64,000 nt of DNA, taken from Thermoflavimicrobium dichotomicum. GTDB lineage: Bacteria > Bacillota > Bacilli > Thermoactinomycetales > Thermoactinomycetaceae. The stretch lies in NCBI RefSeq assembly GCF_900114055.1, contig NZ_FORR01000001.1:124001-188000 (forward strand). Reading direction: 5' to 3'. Within the stretch, counting starts at the first letter, position 1; every line of letters starts with the position of its first letter. Under the pieces are notes generated by a model. The model searched no databases. It had not been told where the DNA came from and saw only the letters and a program-made list of their open reading frames with translations. Shown piece by piece: positions 10,401 through 18,941 of this stretch. The position numbers were made by a program, and so were the translations under genes.

Positions 10401-10883
10401 GATTTTGAAAAAAGCAAAAAAGAATACGGTGACCTGTCTGTACTCGATACGCCGACTTTCTTCTATGGACTTCGCCCAGGTGAAGAAACTGCCGTTAGCA
10501 TTGAAAAAGGAAAAACGCTTATTATCAAGCTAGCTGGTGTAGGAGATCTGCTCCCAGATGGAACCCGGATCGTTTACTTTGAATTGAACGGCCAACCACG
10601 GGAAATTCGTATTCGCGATCATTCAGCCCAAGTCAGTGAAATGAAACGCATCAAAGCGGATCCACAAAATCCAAATCATATCAGTGCGTTCATGCCAGGC
10701 AAAGTATTAAAGGTACTCGTCAAAGAAGGCGAAAAAGTAAGCAAAGGTGAGCATCTATTAATCAGTGAGGCCATGAAAATGGAAACGACTGTACAAGCTC
10801 CAGCTGATGGGGTCATCAAATCCATTCTCGTCAAAACAGGTGACATGATTGAAGCAGGTGACTTGCTGATCGAAATGGAATAA
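7437..10883 (+). CDS. pyc: Pyruvate carboxylase
   Basis: This 1148-residue biotin enzyme carboxylates pyruvate to oxaloacetate using ATP and bicarbonate, refilling the TCA cycle. Domains in order: biotin carboxylase (about 1-455, with GGGGRGMR and EVNPRIQVEHT), carboxyltransferase (about 530-800, with TTFRDAHQSLLATR and the HTHDTSGNG metal-site region), the PYC-type linker domain, and a C-terminal biotinyl domain with AMKM, biotinylated Lys about 1114. All domains are intact and length matches the Bacillus enzyme. The start is TTG, supported by AGGAGGAA 7 bases upstream. It appears to be a single-gene unit. Confidence 0.97.
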   Translation: MERRKIRRLLVANRGEIAIRIFRAATELGIRTIAIYSEQDNFSLHRFKADESYLVGAGKGPIEAYLDIESIIEVAKRNQVDAIHPGYGFLAENAEFAKRCEEEGIIFIGPSPDLIHKFGDKVEARNMAVNAGIPVIPGTEEPIESVEDAIQFAKEFGYPIIIKGVSGGGGRGMRIVRSEDELQEAIERAQSEARSAFGNAKVYLERYLEKPKHIEVQIIGDQHGNIVHLYERDCSIQRRHQKVVEVAPSLSLSKDLREEICAAALKLMKSVGYTNAGTVEFLVTPDQKFYFIEVNPRIQVEHTITELITGIDIVQTQIRIAEGYALNDPEIAIPAQENIQTTGYAIQCRVTTEDPENGFMPDTGRLLAYRSGGGFGVRLDAGNAYTGATITPYYDSLLVKISTYGVTFEQAAQKMLRTLREFRIRGVKTNLLFLENVVTHPDFLSGNYDTSFIDTKPELFKFKPRRDRGTKLLNYIGHIIVNGYENLPKVEKKPHFEPPRIPKTSVSQPYPSGTKQILDREGAGGLVRWIQEQKKVLITDTTFRDAHQSLLATRVRTYDLVAIAEATSKLAPELFSIEMWGGATFDTSMRFLKESPWERLQLLREKIPNILFQMLLRGANAVGYTNYPDNVIREFVKASAENGIDVFRIFDSLNWLPGMQLAIEAVRETGKIAEAAICYTGDILDPSRTKYTLKYYIDLAKELEKAGAQILGIKDMAGLLKPYAAYELVRALKQEIGIPIHLHTHDTSGNGGAMLLKAIEAGVDIVDACVSSMSGLTSQPSLNALIAALERTERDTGLNLENYNKLADYWHDVRTYYQGFESEMKSSNTEVYIHEMPGGQYTNLEQQAKAVGLGGRWDEVKAMYATVNKLFGDIVKVTPSSKVVGDMALFMVQNNLDEHSIYEKGERLDFPDSVVQFFQGYLGQPPGGFPKRLQEIIVKGRECFTDRPGERLEPIDFAEVKKELEAKIGRTPSDLDVLSYIMYPQVFLDFEKSKKEYGDLSVLDTPTFFYGLRPGEETAVSIEKGKTLIIKLAGVGDLLPDGTRIVYFELNGQPREIRIRDHSAQVSEMKRIKADPQNPNHISAFMPGKVLKVLVKEGEKVSKGEHLLISEAMKMETTVQAPADGVIKSILVKTGDMIEAGDLLIEME

Positions 10884-10924
10884 CCATACCTGCTCTTCCA
10901 ATTTTGTTCTACCTTCTATATAAC

Positions 10925-10949
10925 AAAGCCACCCAGGACGGGTGGCTTT
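10925..10949. terminator. Hairpin between convergent pyc and the fdh operon
   Basis: A 10-bp perfect GC-rich stem (AAAGCCACCC / GGGTGGCTTT) lies midway between the two convergent stop codons. T-richness on either side is modest, so it may end transcription in both directions. Confidence 0.7.
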
Positions 10950-10966
10950 CATTCATATTATGATTC

Positions 10967-11455
10967 CTATTTCTCCTCTTGTTTCAACCCTTCACCCATT
11001 CCTTTTAAAAGGTGAAGCCCAAAGACAATGGCTCGATTGATATCTGGATCTTTCAGCGCTTTTATCAAATCAAAAAGACCTACCTTCGTATCCGTTTTTA
11101 CACTTTCTTCTGCCTTTTTAAGCCCCTTGGCGACACTTCCCGCGATTGTTTCTGTCGATTTCGGATCCAGTTCCGCCAGTACACCAGCTACTGCCATCAA
11201 ATTATTAATCGCATGGGTAACCGGTGGACGAAGCATTTGCCCTACCGCGATCTTGGCCACCTTTTCTCTGGCTTCCACCAGAGCATGGAGTGCCTCTAAA
11301 ATGCCACTTTCATGAAGCTCCTGGAGCAATTTTAGTGTATCTCTTATCCCATCTGCATGTTTGGCTACATCTTGCAGTACTTTTTCCAAAGACTGCTTCT
11401 GTTGTTCTTCTTCATTCAAAACCGGTTTCGCCATTTTAGAAATCGGCTGAGCCAT
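10967..11455 (-). CDS. DUF1641 family protein, formate dehydrogenase accessory
   Basis: This 162-residue protein has a helical centre (LQELHESGILEALHALVEAREK) and an NNLMAVAGVLAELDP segment typical of DUF1641. Such genes (yjgD, yrhD in Bacillus subtilis) sit directly downstream of large formate dehydrogenase genes, as here: its ATG overlaps the fdhA stop (TAATG). No catalytic motif is visible, so a role in assembly, electron transfer or stability of the dehydrogenase is inference. Confidence 0.85.
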   Translation of the reverse strand: MAQPISKMAKPVLNEEEQQKQSLEKVLQDVAKHADGIRDTLKLLQELHESGILEALHALVEAREKVAKIAVGQMLRPPVTHAINNLMAVAGVLAELDPKSTETIAGSVAKGLKKAEESVKTDTKVGLFDLIKALKDPDINRAIVFGLHLLKGMGEGLKQEEK

Positions 11456-14409
11456 TATTTTGCACCCCCAGTTACATTGACATCAGCAATCGGCTCATAA
11501 TCGTTCCGCGCCCATTTCCGTTCCACTTGCACTCCCATCTGCGGGTTACGCTTGGCATATCGCGGATTGTATTTGGGAAGCGGATTTTTCCCTTCCACTT
11601 CCAATACTTCCATCCGAACTCTGGTTTGTTTATAGGCAGGCGTTTGTGTCCGGACATCGACTGCATTCCCAGTCAACACATTAATGGCATTCTCATGGCT
11701 TGCGGAATTCATCGGTACAAACAATTCCTTTCCTTGAACACGGTTGGTTACCACCGCACGCAGCTTAATCGCACCATAAGGTGAAATGAGGCGTACCAAT
11801 GAACCATCTTTTACATTGCGCTCACAAGCCAATTCAGGCGAAATCTCGACAAAGACTTCAGGAACTTTATACTTGATGCCTTTGGACTTATACGTCAGGT
11901 TTCCTTCATGGAAGTGTTCCAGAATACGGCCGTTATTCACAACCAGATCAAATTCCTGTGGATATTCAACAGGTGGAACAAATTCAACAAGTGAAAGACG
12001 TGCTTTTCCATCCGGCAAATTAAAGCGCTTGGTATATAGAAGCGGCTCATCAGTACCATCCGGTTGTACAGGCCATACCAGACTATTCCAACCCTCTAGC
12101 CGTTCATATGACACTCCTGCAAAAACAGGGCATAAACTTGCAATCTCATCCATGATCTCTCCTGGATGCTGATAGTTCCAATCTGCTCCCAGATATTTTG
12201 CAACCTGTTGGATAATCCACCAATCGGGCTTGGACTCGCCCATCGGCTCCAGTGCCTGGTAAAAACGTTGAATCCGTCGTTCTGTATTGGTGAATGTTCC
12301 TTCTTTTTCCAAAGATGGAGCAGCAGGTAAAATCACATCTGCAAACTGGGCTGTTGTGGTAAAGAACACGTCCTGAACTACAAAGAAATCCAATTTGCTG
12401 AGTAATTCCTGCACATGATTGGAGTTCGAATCTACCCAGGCCATATCTTCCCCTACCAGGTAAATTGCCTTCAGTTCTCCTTTTTCAATCGCCTTTAACA
12501 TTTGAGTGCTAGTAAGTCCGGGTTGATTCGAAATTTTTACTCCATACGCTTTTTCAAACCGCTGGCGTGCCATATCATCACTCACATGCTGGTAACCTGG
12601 CAGCCATTGTGGAAGCGCTCCCATGTCACAAGTGCCTTGCACATTGTTATGTCCACGCAATGGGAAAGCACCAGCTCCTGGGCGGCCAAAGTTACCTGTG
12701 ATCAGTAACAGGTTGGCGATTGCTGCTGAGGTATGAGAACCTCCAATATTCTGGGTAACCCCCATCCCCCACAGCACACAAGTGCCATCCGCTTCATGAA
12801 TCATCTTTGCTGTTTCTATCAATTGTTCCTTCGGAATACCTGTTACTTCTTCGGCATATTCCAATGTATATTTCTGCAGGAGCTTCAAGTATTCATCAAA
12901 CTGATTGACACGCTCCCTGATAAACGCTTCATCATGCCATCCCTGATCAATGATATATTTGGCGACTGCAGTGATCCAGACGAAATCCGTACCTTGTTTC
13001 GGATGCAGATACAGGTCTGCACGCTCGGCCATTTCATTCTTACGCAGATCAGATACAATGAGTTTTTGACCAAACAGCTTTTTGGCCCGTTTCACTCTGG
13101 TAGCAAGCACTGGGTGTGATTCTGCCGGATTCGCCCCTATGATGATGACCAGACCTGCTTTTGCGATATCTAGAATCGTTCCCGAATCGCCACCATATCC
13201 CACCGTGGAAATCAGCCCATCTGTTGCAGGAGACTGGCAATAGCGGGAACAGTTGTCCACATTGTTGGTTTCAAATACTTGACGTGCCAGCTTTTGCATT
13301 AAATAAGCCTCTTCGTTGGAGGTTTTCGATGAACTGATAAATCCCAAAGCATCTCCACCATATTTCCGTTTAATCTCGCCCATTTTTTCAGCTATAAGCG
13401 AAAGCGCTTCATCCCAGGTGGCTGGGACAAACTCGTCGCCTTTGCGAATCAAAGGTGTCGTCAGGCGCTGATCACTATTCACAAAGTCCCAACCAAATTT
13501 CCCCTTGACACAGGTAGAAATACTATTCACTGGCGCTTGTTCTGTGGGTTCAATTTTCAATATTTTGCGATCTTTTGTCCACACTTCAAACGTACATCCA
13601 ACTCCACAGAAAGTACAAACCGTTTTCGTTTTCTTAATCACCTGTTCCCGCATCGCAGCTTCCACTTCTGAAATGGCCAAAATGCTACTATATCCAGGCT
13701 CTACTTCTTTGACTAATTGAATCATGGGCTTAAGCAAGCCCTCATCCATTCCTGTCATAAAACCTGCTTCGCCCAGCATGGATTTTTCCATGAGCGCATT
13801 ACATGGACATACCGTCACACACTGTCCACAAGAAACACAGGAAGATTCATTAATCAGTTTATCATTATCCCAGATGACTCTCGGAATCTCTCTTTCCCAA
13901 TCAATGGTCAATGTTTCGTTGACCTGTACATCCTGGCAAACCTCCACACAACGCCCACACAAAATGCACTGATTGGGATCATATCGATAAAACGGATGAG
14001 ACATATCCACTTCATAACCTTTTTCACGGAAAGGCCGTGTCTGGTGCTCCACTTCTAACAGTTTGACCATATTGTGAACCCGACAGTTTCCGTTGTTGTT
14101 ATCACAAACCGTACAATACAGCAGATGATTTTCAAGAATCCGATCCATCGCTTCCATCTGCGCACTTTTGGCCCGTTCTGAGGAAGTCAAAATATTCATC
14201 CCATCTTGCAAATAAGTAGAACAGGCCCGCATGATCTTTCCATCAATCTCGCACATACAGGTATCACAGGTCTGAATGGGTCCCAAATTCGGTGAATAGC
14301 AGATATGAGGATGCTCGATCCCTTGATCGAGAAGATAATCGAGAATACGAGTGCCTTCTTCTGCCTCATGAGTTACCCCATTGATTTGAAATTGAATCTT
14401 TCTTTTCAC
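11455..14409 (-). CDS. fdhA: Molybdenum formate dehydrogenase, large subunit (NAD-type, ferredoxin-like N-terminus)
   Basis: This 984-residue cytoplasmic molybdopterin enzyme oxidises formate to CO2. The N-terminus carries a [2Fe-2S] domain with Cys37, 48, 51 and 63 in C-x10-C-x2-C-x11-C spacing, then two [4Fe-4S] motifs (CILCGRCVEVC, CVSCGQCVTVC). A catalytic-domain [4Fe-4S] motif follows (CTFCGVGC), then the molybdenum ligand region NCSRYCQSP, which has Cys rather than selenocysteine. The C-terminus is a molybdopterin dinucleotide-binding domain. The start is GTG at 14409 after AAAGGAGGGG; a longer frame to 14478 would run through the leader hairpin and is rejected. It is similar to YrhE/YjgC of Bacillus. 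Confidence 0.94.
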   Translation of the reverse strand: MKRKIQFQINGVTHEAEEGTRILDYLLDQGIEHPHICYSPNLGPIQTCDTCMCEIDGKIMRACSTYLQDGMNILTSSERAKSAQMEAMDRILENHLLYCTVCDNNNGNCRVHNMVKLLEVEHQTRPFREKGYEVDMSHPFYRYDPNQCILCGRCVEVCQDVQVNETLTIDWEREIPRVIWDNDKLINESSCVSCGQCVTVCPCNALMEKSMLGEAGFMTGMDEGLLKPMIQLVKEVEPGYSSILAISEVEAAMREQVIKKTKTVCTFCGVGCTFEVWTKDRKILKIEPTEQAPVNSISTCVKGKFGWDFVNSDQRLTTPLIRKGDEFVPATWDEALSLIAEKMGEIKRKYGGDALGFISSSKTSNEEAYLMQKLARQVFETNNVDNCSRYCQSPATDGLISTVGYGGDSGTILDIAKAGLVIIIGANPAESHPVLATRVKRAKKLFGQKLIVSDLRKNEMAERADLYLHPKQGTDFVWITAVAKYIIDQGWHDEAFIRERVNQFDEYLKLLQKYTLEYAEEVTGIPKEQLIETAKMIHEADGTCVLWGMGVTQNIGGSHTSAAIANLLLITGNFGRPGAGAFPLRGHNNVQGTCDMGALPQWLPGYQHVSDDMARQRFEKAYGVKISNQPGLTSTQMLKAIEKGELKAIYLVGEDMAWVDSNSNHVQELLSKLDFFVVQDVFFTTTAQFADVILPAAPSLEKEGTFTNTERRIQRFYQALEPMGESKPDWWIIQQVAKYLGADWNYQHPGEIMDEIASLCPVFAGVSYERLEGWNSLVWPVQPDGTDEPLLYTKRFNLPDGKARLSLVEFVPPVEYPQEFDLVVNNGRILEHFHEGNLTYKSKGIKYKVPEVFVEISPELACERNVKDGSLVRLISPYGAIKLRAVVTNRVQGKELFVPMNSASHENAINVLTGNAVDVRTQTPAYKQTRVRMEVLEVEGKNPLPKYNPRYAKRNPQMGVQVERKWARNDYEPIADVNVTGGAK

Positions 14410-14434
14410 CAGAAGCCCCTCCTTTATAGAATAA

Positions 14435-14497
14435 AACCCACCATAAAACAACTTGTGGCTCATCAATGGTTGACCCAAGTTTGTTTTATGGTGGGTT
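14435..14497 (-). promoter_or_regulatory. Long stem-loop in the fdhA leader, possible attenuator
   Basis: A stem of about 21 bp with one bulge (14435-14455 with 14476-14497) and a 20-nt loop lies about 25 bases upstream of the fdhA ribosome binding site. On the minus strand it is followed by GGGTTTTATTC, so it resembles an intrinsic terminator inside the leader. No gene lies upstream on this strand that it would need to terminate. Attenuation of fdhA is the simplest reading, but no known riboswitch was recognised. Confidence 0.55.
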
Positions 14498-14792
14498 AAT
14501 TACCAGGCATGGTCCATACCCGTAACCAATCCCGCCATATTTATAAGAAGCCGTGATGAATGACCAACAGGCATTAGCCAAACATCAACGATCTTCATTC
14601 TTTGATTATAAATTAATTATAAAGCAATCTATTTAAAATGGAAATATAGAACTTTTTGTGAATTCATCCTAATCCATTTTTAATGATTCCACTTATCATT
14701 TCTATACTTCGCCATGACAAGATCGCTTATAATAGATGTGAAGAGACAAGAATTTAACATATGGAAACACCCTAATGATCAGGAGGGAAACA

Positions 14793-15266
14793 ATGAGCAA
14801 AGCGGAAAACGTGTTAAAAGCCTGGTTACGCCATCGCCTTGTGTTGCTTGAAGTATTGGATTTGTTAGAGGATCAGCATCTGAACTACAAACCTTGGGAA
14901 AATGCCATGACCCTACAACAATTGGTCACCCATATACTTTTTTCTGCTAACATGTTTGCTAAAGCAGTCAAAGCAGGCAAGATCGTGCCTCCTGCTTCTT
15001 CCAATCCTCCCGAAGTACAGACTGTATCAGATTTGAAAAAATTAGCTGAAGAAATAACGGAGGAAACCAAGAAAACCATCACTGAATTTTCCGACGAAAA
15101 ACTGGAAACCCCTGTTGATATGACACAATTATTTGGTACACATCTGCCTGGAAAATCCATCTTGCGAATCATGAACGAACACGAAATCCATCATAAAGGG
15201 CAACTTTATGTATACTTGCGCTTGGTTGGGGTAAAAGAATTACCGTTATTTGTAAAAAGGCAATAA
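14793..15266 (+). CDS. DinB-family (DUF664-like) putative metal-binding protein
   Basis: This 157-residue four-helix-bundle type protein has an early histidine (QQLVTHILFSAN) and a late HEIHHKGQL motif, the usual DinB/YfiT metal-binding pattern. Members include thiol transferases and uncharacterised stress proteins; the substrate cannot be inferred. The ATG at 14793 follows AGGAGGG, so the earlier in-frame ATG at 14775 is less likely. It stands alone, followed by a strong terminator. Confidence 0.85.
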   Translation: MSKAENVLKAWLRHRLVLLEVLDLLEDQHLNYKPWENAMTLQQLVTHILFSANMFAKAVKAGKIVPPASSNPPEVQTVSDLKKLAEEITEETKKTITEFSDEKLETPVDMTQLFGTHLPGKSILRIMNEHEIHHKGQLYVYLRLVGVKELPLFVKRQ

Positions 15267-15272
15267 AAACAA

Positions 15273-15301
15273 GAGAATGGCCCTGGTTAAGGGCCATTCT
15301 C
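15273..15301 (+). terminator. Terminator of the DinB-like gene, adjoining repeat copy A
   Basis: A perfect 11-bp stem (GAGAATGGCCC / GGGCCATTCTC) with a 7-nt loop. Instead of a T-tract it runs straight into a repeat element. A partial copy of the hairpin's right half, followed by TTGTTTTA, reappears on the far side at about 15429-15451. Confidence 0.8.
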
Positions 15302-15420
15302 AGTTTGTTGACAAAAAATCCGTTATATGCCGGTTTTTCTTTTCCGTTTCACTCCTTCTCAAAAAAAACGAGCAAGAAGGCATTCAACTGGAAAAGGAAA
15401 ACCGGGTTTGTAGAGCGGTC
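15301..15420 (+). repeat. Terminator-associated hairpin repeat, copy A
   Basis: This copy begins with CAGTTTGTTGACAAA. Its arms are GCCGGTTTTTCTTTTCC and GGAAAAGGAAAACCGGG, with a loop containing ACGAGCAAGAAGG. It matches copies at 19829-19949 and 50630-50738 over most of its length. No open frame is convincing. It lies between a terminator hairpin and a degraded second copy of that hairpin. Confidence 0.85.
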
Positions 15421-15536
15421 TTAGACCCTAATGGTCATTCTCTTGTTTTACAGGTGTAGGCGACAACTTGCTGAGAATAATATGACACTGAACATCAAAA
15501 AAGTATTCGCGCCAAAATCATATTCGATATATGGAC

Positions 15537-16358
15537 CTATATTTTATGAAAAAACCACTCAATCAAACGAAAAGGCACAAAACGCTTGATAAAATAAAGC
15601 CATCTGGCATCTCCACCACATATGTAACGCATCCGCGGAGACTTTTTCTTCGCAATCGCTACAATTTTCCTGGCCACAATTTGAGGGTCTTTTGCGTGAT
15701 TGGCAAAACGGTCCACAAAGGACTGAACTCTCTGTGCATCGATAGCGTAAGGTGAAGACGGTGAAACACGGGACTTTTTTTGCAAGATATTGGTTTGATA
15801 AAAACCCGGTTCTACCAAAACCACATGAATGCCAAAAGGAGACAACTCAAATCGGAGTGATTCGCTAAACCCTTCTACAGCATATTTGGAAGCTGTATAC
15901 GGAGCCGTATAGGATGAACCTAAAAATGCAGCTCCACTACTAATATTCACAATCAATCCCCGCTTTTGCTGACGCAACATTGGCAAAAAAGCCTGAGTCA
16001 CCGAAACCACACCAAAAAAATTGGTCTCCAGCTGTTTCTTCCAATCAATCAGGGGAATTTCTTCTGCGGCCCCTGTAATCGCTATACCTGCATTGTTAAC
16101 CAATAGATCAAGCCGTCCATGCTTCTCCCAAACCCATTTGGCAACCGCATTTACCTCTTCCGGTTTCGTAACATCTAATGAATGGATTTCAATGTTCTCA
16201 AGCACATTGGCCTCTTTTGCCTGCTGGAGAAGATGGCCTTTTTTTTGTAAATCCCTCATTGTGGCGATCACATGATATCCTGCTTTTGCCAGTTCAATCG
16301 AGGCTGCAAGGCCGATACCACTTGATGTCCCGGTAATAAAAGCAATCGGTTTTGTCAT
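15537..16358 (-). CDS. Short-chain dehydrogenase/reductase
   Basis: This 273-residue SDR has the NAD(P)-binding TGTSSGIG motif at residues 9-16, NNAGIA, and the catalytic YTASK with an upstream Ser (NISSGAAF). It reduces or oxidises an unknown carbonyl or alcohol. The start is the ATG at 16358, where GAGGG is well placed; the longer frame to 16415 has no ribosome site. It points away from the DinB-like gene, and its 3' side borders repeat copy A. Confidence 0.88.
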   Translation of the reverse strand: MTKPIAFITGTSSGIGLAASIELAKAGYHVIATMRDLQKKGHLLQQAKEANVLENIEIHSLDVTKPEEVNAVAKWVWEKHGRLDLLVNNAGIAITGAAEEIPLIDWKKQLETNFFGVVSVTQAFLPMLRQQKRGLIVNISSGAAFLGSSYTAPYTASKYAVEGFSESLRFELSPFGIHVVLVEPGFYQTNILQKKSRVSPSSPYAIDAQRVQSFVDRFANHAKDPQIVARKIVAIAKKKSPRMRYICGGDARWLYFIKRFVPFRLIEWFFHKI

Positions 16359-16477
16359 CTGATACCCTCTTGTTTTCAGATTTGATCGAGTTTCCTTATA
16401 CCTATATCGTAACAAGAGATATCACATTTTCATATGGCTCAATTCCTTAGACTTTATCAAAAGAACCATGTTTCATT

Positions 16478-17605
16478 TCAAACAGTGAGTGCGATCAATC
16501 TGGCCAAATTTCTGGCCGAATCAAACAACAATTCCTTCACTTCATCCATTGCCTGTTCCAGCGGCATCGGCCGGCGCATAATCGAATGCAGGCTGACAAA
16601 ATACTCATATAATTGATCACATCCAGAGTCAACGCTACCAGACAATAAAAGAGCTTTCACCCCATGCTTTTTAGCCAGACTTGCCACATACATGGGTAAT
16701 TTCCCATAGTACGTTTGAAAATCGGTCTTTCCTTCCCCTGTAATCACCCAATCGGCTTGTCGTATTTTTTCTTCCAAACCCGTCGCTTGTGCCACCATTT
16801 GGGCACCCGATTGAATCCTGGCTCCCAGGAGCAATAAAGCAAAACCAAGTCCTCCAGCTGCCCCCGCTCCCGGATGATGTTGGAACGATTTTCCGACATT
16901 GGTTTCAACCAGATGTGCATACTGTTGCAACCATTGATCCAGTAATTCCACCTGTTTTGGCGTGGCACCCTTTTGCATGCCAAACACATAAGATGCACCC
17001 TTTTCTCCACATAGCGGATTCGTTACATCACATGCAACCAACAATTCACACTCTTTCAATCTTGGATCCAATGATCCAAAATCAACCGTCTTAATCTCAG
17101 CAAGTTCAGCTCCAATCGGTCGAACTGGCTCTCCCTCCTGATTGTAAAACCTTGCGCCTAGCGCTTGTAGCATTCCCAGACCCCCATCATTCGTCGCACT
17201 CCCTCCCAAACCGATAATGATGCGACGATACCCTTGCTCCAATATCATCTGCATCATTTGTCCGAGTCCATAGGTCGACGTTTGAAGCGGATTTCTTTTC
17301 TCCTTGGGAACCATCGTCAGTCCCGCTATATTTGCTACTTCAACAACAGCTGTCTGTTCATCCCCAAGGACTCCAAAATAACTGTCCACTGGATCCAATA
17401 GAGGCCCCAAAACCTTCATTGGCTTTATTTTTCCGTTCGTTGCATAAACAAGTGCATCGACAGTTCCTTCTCCACCGTCTGCCATCGGAACAACGGAAAT
17501 CGTGGCATCACTCATCACACTGGAAAAAGCTTTCATCACCGTAATCCCTACTTCCTTGGCCGACAAACTTCCCTTATATGAATCAGGCGCTATCACAATT
17601 CGCAT
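16478..17605 (-). CDS. glxK: Glycerate kinase
   Basis: This 375-residue glycerate kinase (GarK/GlxK family) phosphorylates D-glycerate with ATP. The family hallmarks are present: IAPDSYKGSLSA at the N-terminus, VPMADGGEGTVDAL, and the glycine-rich GLGGSATNDGG. Length is typical. No glyoxylate- or glycerate-forming enzyme lies nearby, so its pathway is not shown by context. The gene diverges from a small lipoprotein gene across a 330-base gap that holds a hairpin. Confidence 0.92.
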   Translation of the reverse strand: MRIVIAPDSYKGSLSAKEVGITVMKAFSSVMSDATISVVPMADGGEGTVDALVYATNGKIKPMKVLGPLLDPVDSYFGVLGDEQTAVVEVANIAGLTMVPKEKRNPLQTSTYGLGQMMQMILEQGYRRIIIGLGGSATNDGGLGMLQALGARFYNQEGEPVRPIGAELAEIKTVDFGSLDPRLKECELLVACDVTNPLCGEKGASYVFGMQKGATPKQVELLDQWLQQYAHLVETNVGKSFQHHPGAGAAGGLGFALLLLGARIQSGAQMVAQATGLEEKIRQADWVITGEGKTDFQTYYGKLPMYVASLAKKHGVKALLLSGSVDSGCDQLYEYFVSLHSIMRRPMPLEQAMDEVKELLFDSARNLARLIALTV

Positions 17606-17939
17606 AACAACCCCTCTTTTTTCTGAAATGTTTCCTTGTCATAGACATTTCTTCTGAACCCATTGATTGAGCAAAGACTTTAAAAAATATTCCTTCGCTA
17701 TAAAATCGAATATCTTTTCTTATACATGAAGAAAAATCCCTTTCCTTTTCGCAAAAATACCCCTCTCCAATTGAGGGAGAGGAGTATTATATTGTGATTC
17801 GGTTACCAAAACAAATGAAAATCGCACATAAACAAAAAGGAAATTATTTATTATTTATCGAATTATATTAATTAAATAAAATATCAATCATTTACAAATC
17901 ATGATTGATTGGGAAAATACAATGAAAGGGTTGGACCGT
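17606..17939. promoter_or_regulatory. Divergent intergenic region with a hairpin at 17756-17790
   Basis: No gene is seen. A stem of about 13 bp (AATACCCCTCTCC-type arms around AATTGA) spans 17756-17790. On the minus strand the hairpin is followed by GTATTTTTGCG, so it looks like a terminator or attenuator in the glxK leader. The remainder is AT-rich and may hold promoters for both genes. Confidence 0.5.
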
Positions 17940-18230
17940 GTGAGAAAAGGGATTCTTTTATGTATAATAGCGATCATCTTATTACTTGGTGCTTGCACTC
18001 CGCCTCCACCCCCTACAGCTGAACAAGAACGGGATCTGAAGGACTCTCAATCCAATTGGTATGGTGGTCTCAATCGGATTGTAACCGTATACGACCAAAA
18101 TGGAAAGCCAATCAAAACCTATGAAGGAAGAATTGATATAGAGCCAACGGATGGAGGAAAAGTGAAGTTTGAAGTGAATGGAAAACGGATCATTATCTAC
18201 AATGCTACAGTGATTGCTGAAGAAAAGTAA
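17940..18230 (+). CDS. Small putative lipoprotein of unknown function
   Basis: From a GTG start at 17940 (AAAGGG 9 bases upstream) this encodes 96 residues. A lipoprotein signal ends in LLLGAC, with the Cys as lipidation site, followed by a proline run and a short polar domain (VTVYDQNGKPIKTYEGRID and so on), presumably extracellular. No family is recognised beyond that. Earlier in-frame starts at 17901 and 17922 lack ribosome sites. It is monocistronic. Confidence 0.7.
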   Translation: MRKGILLCIIAIILLLGACTPPPPPTAEQERDLKDSQSNWYGGLNRIVTVYDQNGKPIKTYEGRIDIEPTDGGKVKFEVNGKRIIIYNATVIAEEK

Positions 18231-18342
18231 GCAGATTTGATAGAGAGACAATACTTTGCGCAACATGCTTGTATTCGTACTGGATTTTAGGTTATCATCA
18301 TGGTTCTATTTGATAATTGTACACTACTTTCTCTATTAAACT

Positions 18343-18447
18343 CTACCATGTTTTTTCGTATTTCTTCCATAAGTTTAAAAATAATTGCCGACTTCTATCC
18401 AAATTTCTTGTACAAAGGGATTGGATGTCTTGTATCTCTTTTTCCAT
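18343..18447 (-). CDS. Possible 34-residue small protein
   Basis: This short frame has an ATG at 18447 preceded by AGGAG at suitable distance. It encodes a charged, helix-prone peptide starting MEKEIQDIQSLC and ending LWKKYEKTW. It is too short for routine ORF calling. It lies in the 360-base gap between the small lipoprotein and the DUF1657 gene. Only the ribosome site and composition support it. Confidence 0.35.
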   Translation of the reverse strand: MEKEIQDIQSLCTRNLDRSRQLFLNLWKKYEKTW

Positions 18448-18562
18448 GATTTTCATTCTCCTACAGGCACTCCATTTTTTCCCTTGAGGATCTGTACAAA
18501 CATATTGGATTGATTCCCTGAAGAGTCATAATGATTACCATTTATATACAGAATGATCTTAT

Positions 18563-18595
18563 TCTCCCTCATTTTGTAGAGGGAGATTTTTCTTT
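18563..18595 (+). terminator. Terminator-like hairpin
   Basis: An 8-bp stem (TCTCCCTC / GAGGGAGA) with an 8-nt loop is followed by TTTTTCTTTC on the + strand. It may end readthrough from the lipoprotein gene, and it directly abuts the 3' end of the DUF1657 gene on the other strand. Confidence 0.6.
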
Positions 18596-18801
18596 CAAAA
18601 CCCTTTATACTGCGGTTCTTCACTTTCTAACTGCTTGATACGACTTTCCACTTGTTGAATCACTTGCTGTGTGGTTTGGGCAGCGCTCGTGAATAGTTGT
18701 TTCGCCTGTTGGTTTTGTGTGCTTAATGCAAATTGTTCAAGACTGGCTTGAGCACTTTTTAAATTGGCAAGACAGGTTTTCACGTCAGATCCGACAGTCA
18801 T
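18595..18801 (-). CDS. DUF1657 family small protein
   Basis: This 68-residue helical protein has the DUF1657 pattern: TVGSDVKTCLANLKSAQASLEQFAL then TQNQQAKQLF and a long amphipathic helix. Such proteins are found in spore formers next to spoVA or yetF-type genes and are thought to be spore components. It is divergent from the DUF421 protein gene, whose own C-terminus carries a homologous stretch. Function unknown. Confidence 0.82.
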   Translation of the reverse strand: MTVGSDVKTCLANLKSAQASLEQFALSTQNQQAKQLFTSAAQTTQQVIQQVESRIKQLESEEPQYKGF

Positions 18802-18941
18802 GTAACGATCTCCTTTCTTTTGACAGTTGTATAAAGCTTAATTTTTCCTCGACATAGGAAATAAATACAGATTTCATCCATGTATATTTACCTGTTTCCT
18901 TTTCAAATCTATATCATAAAACCTCTGTGGAGGGAGTCTTC

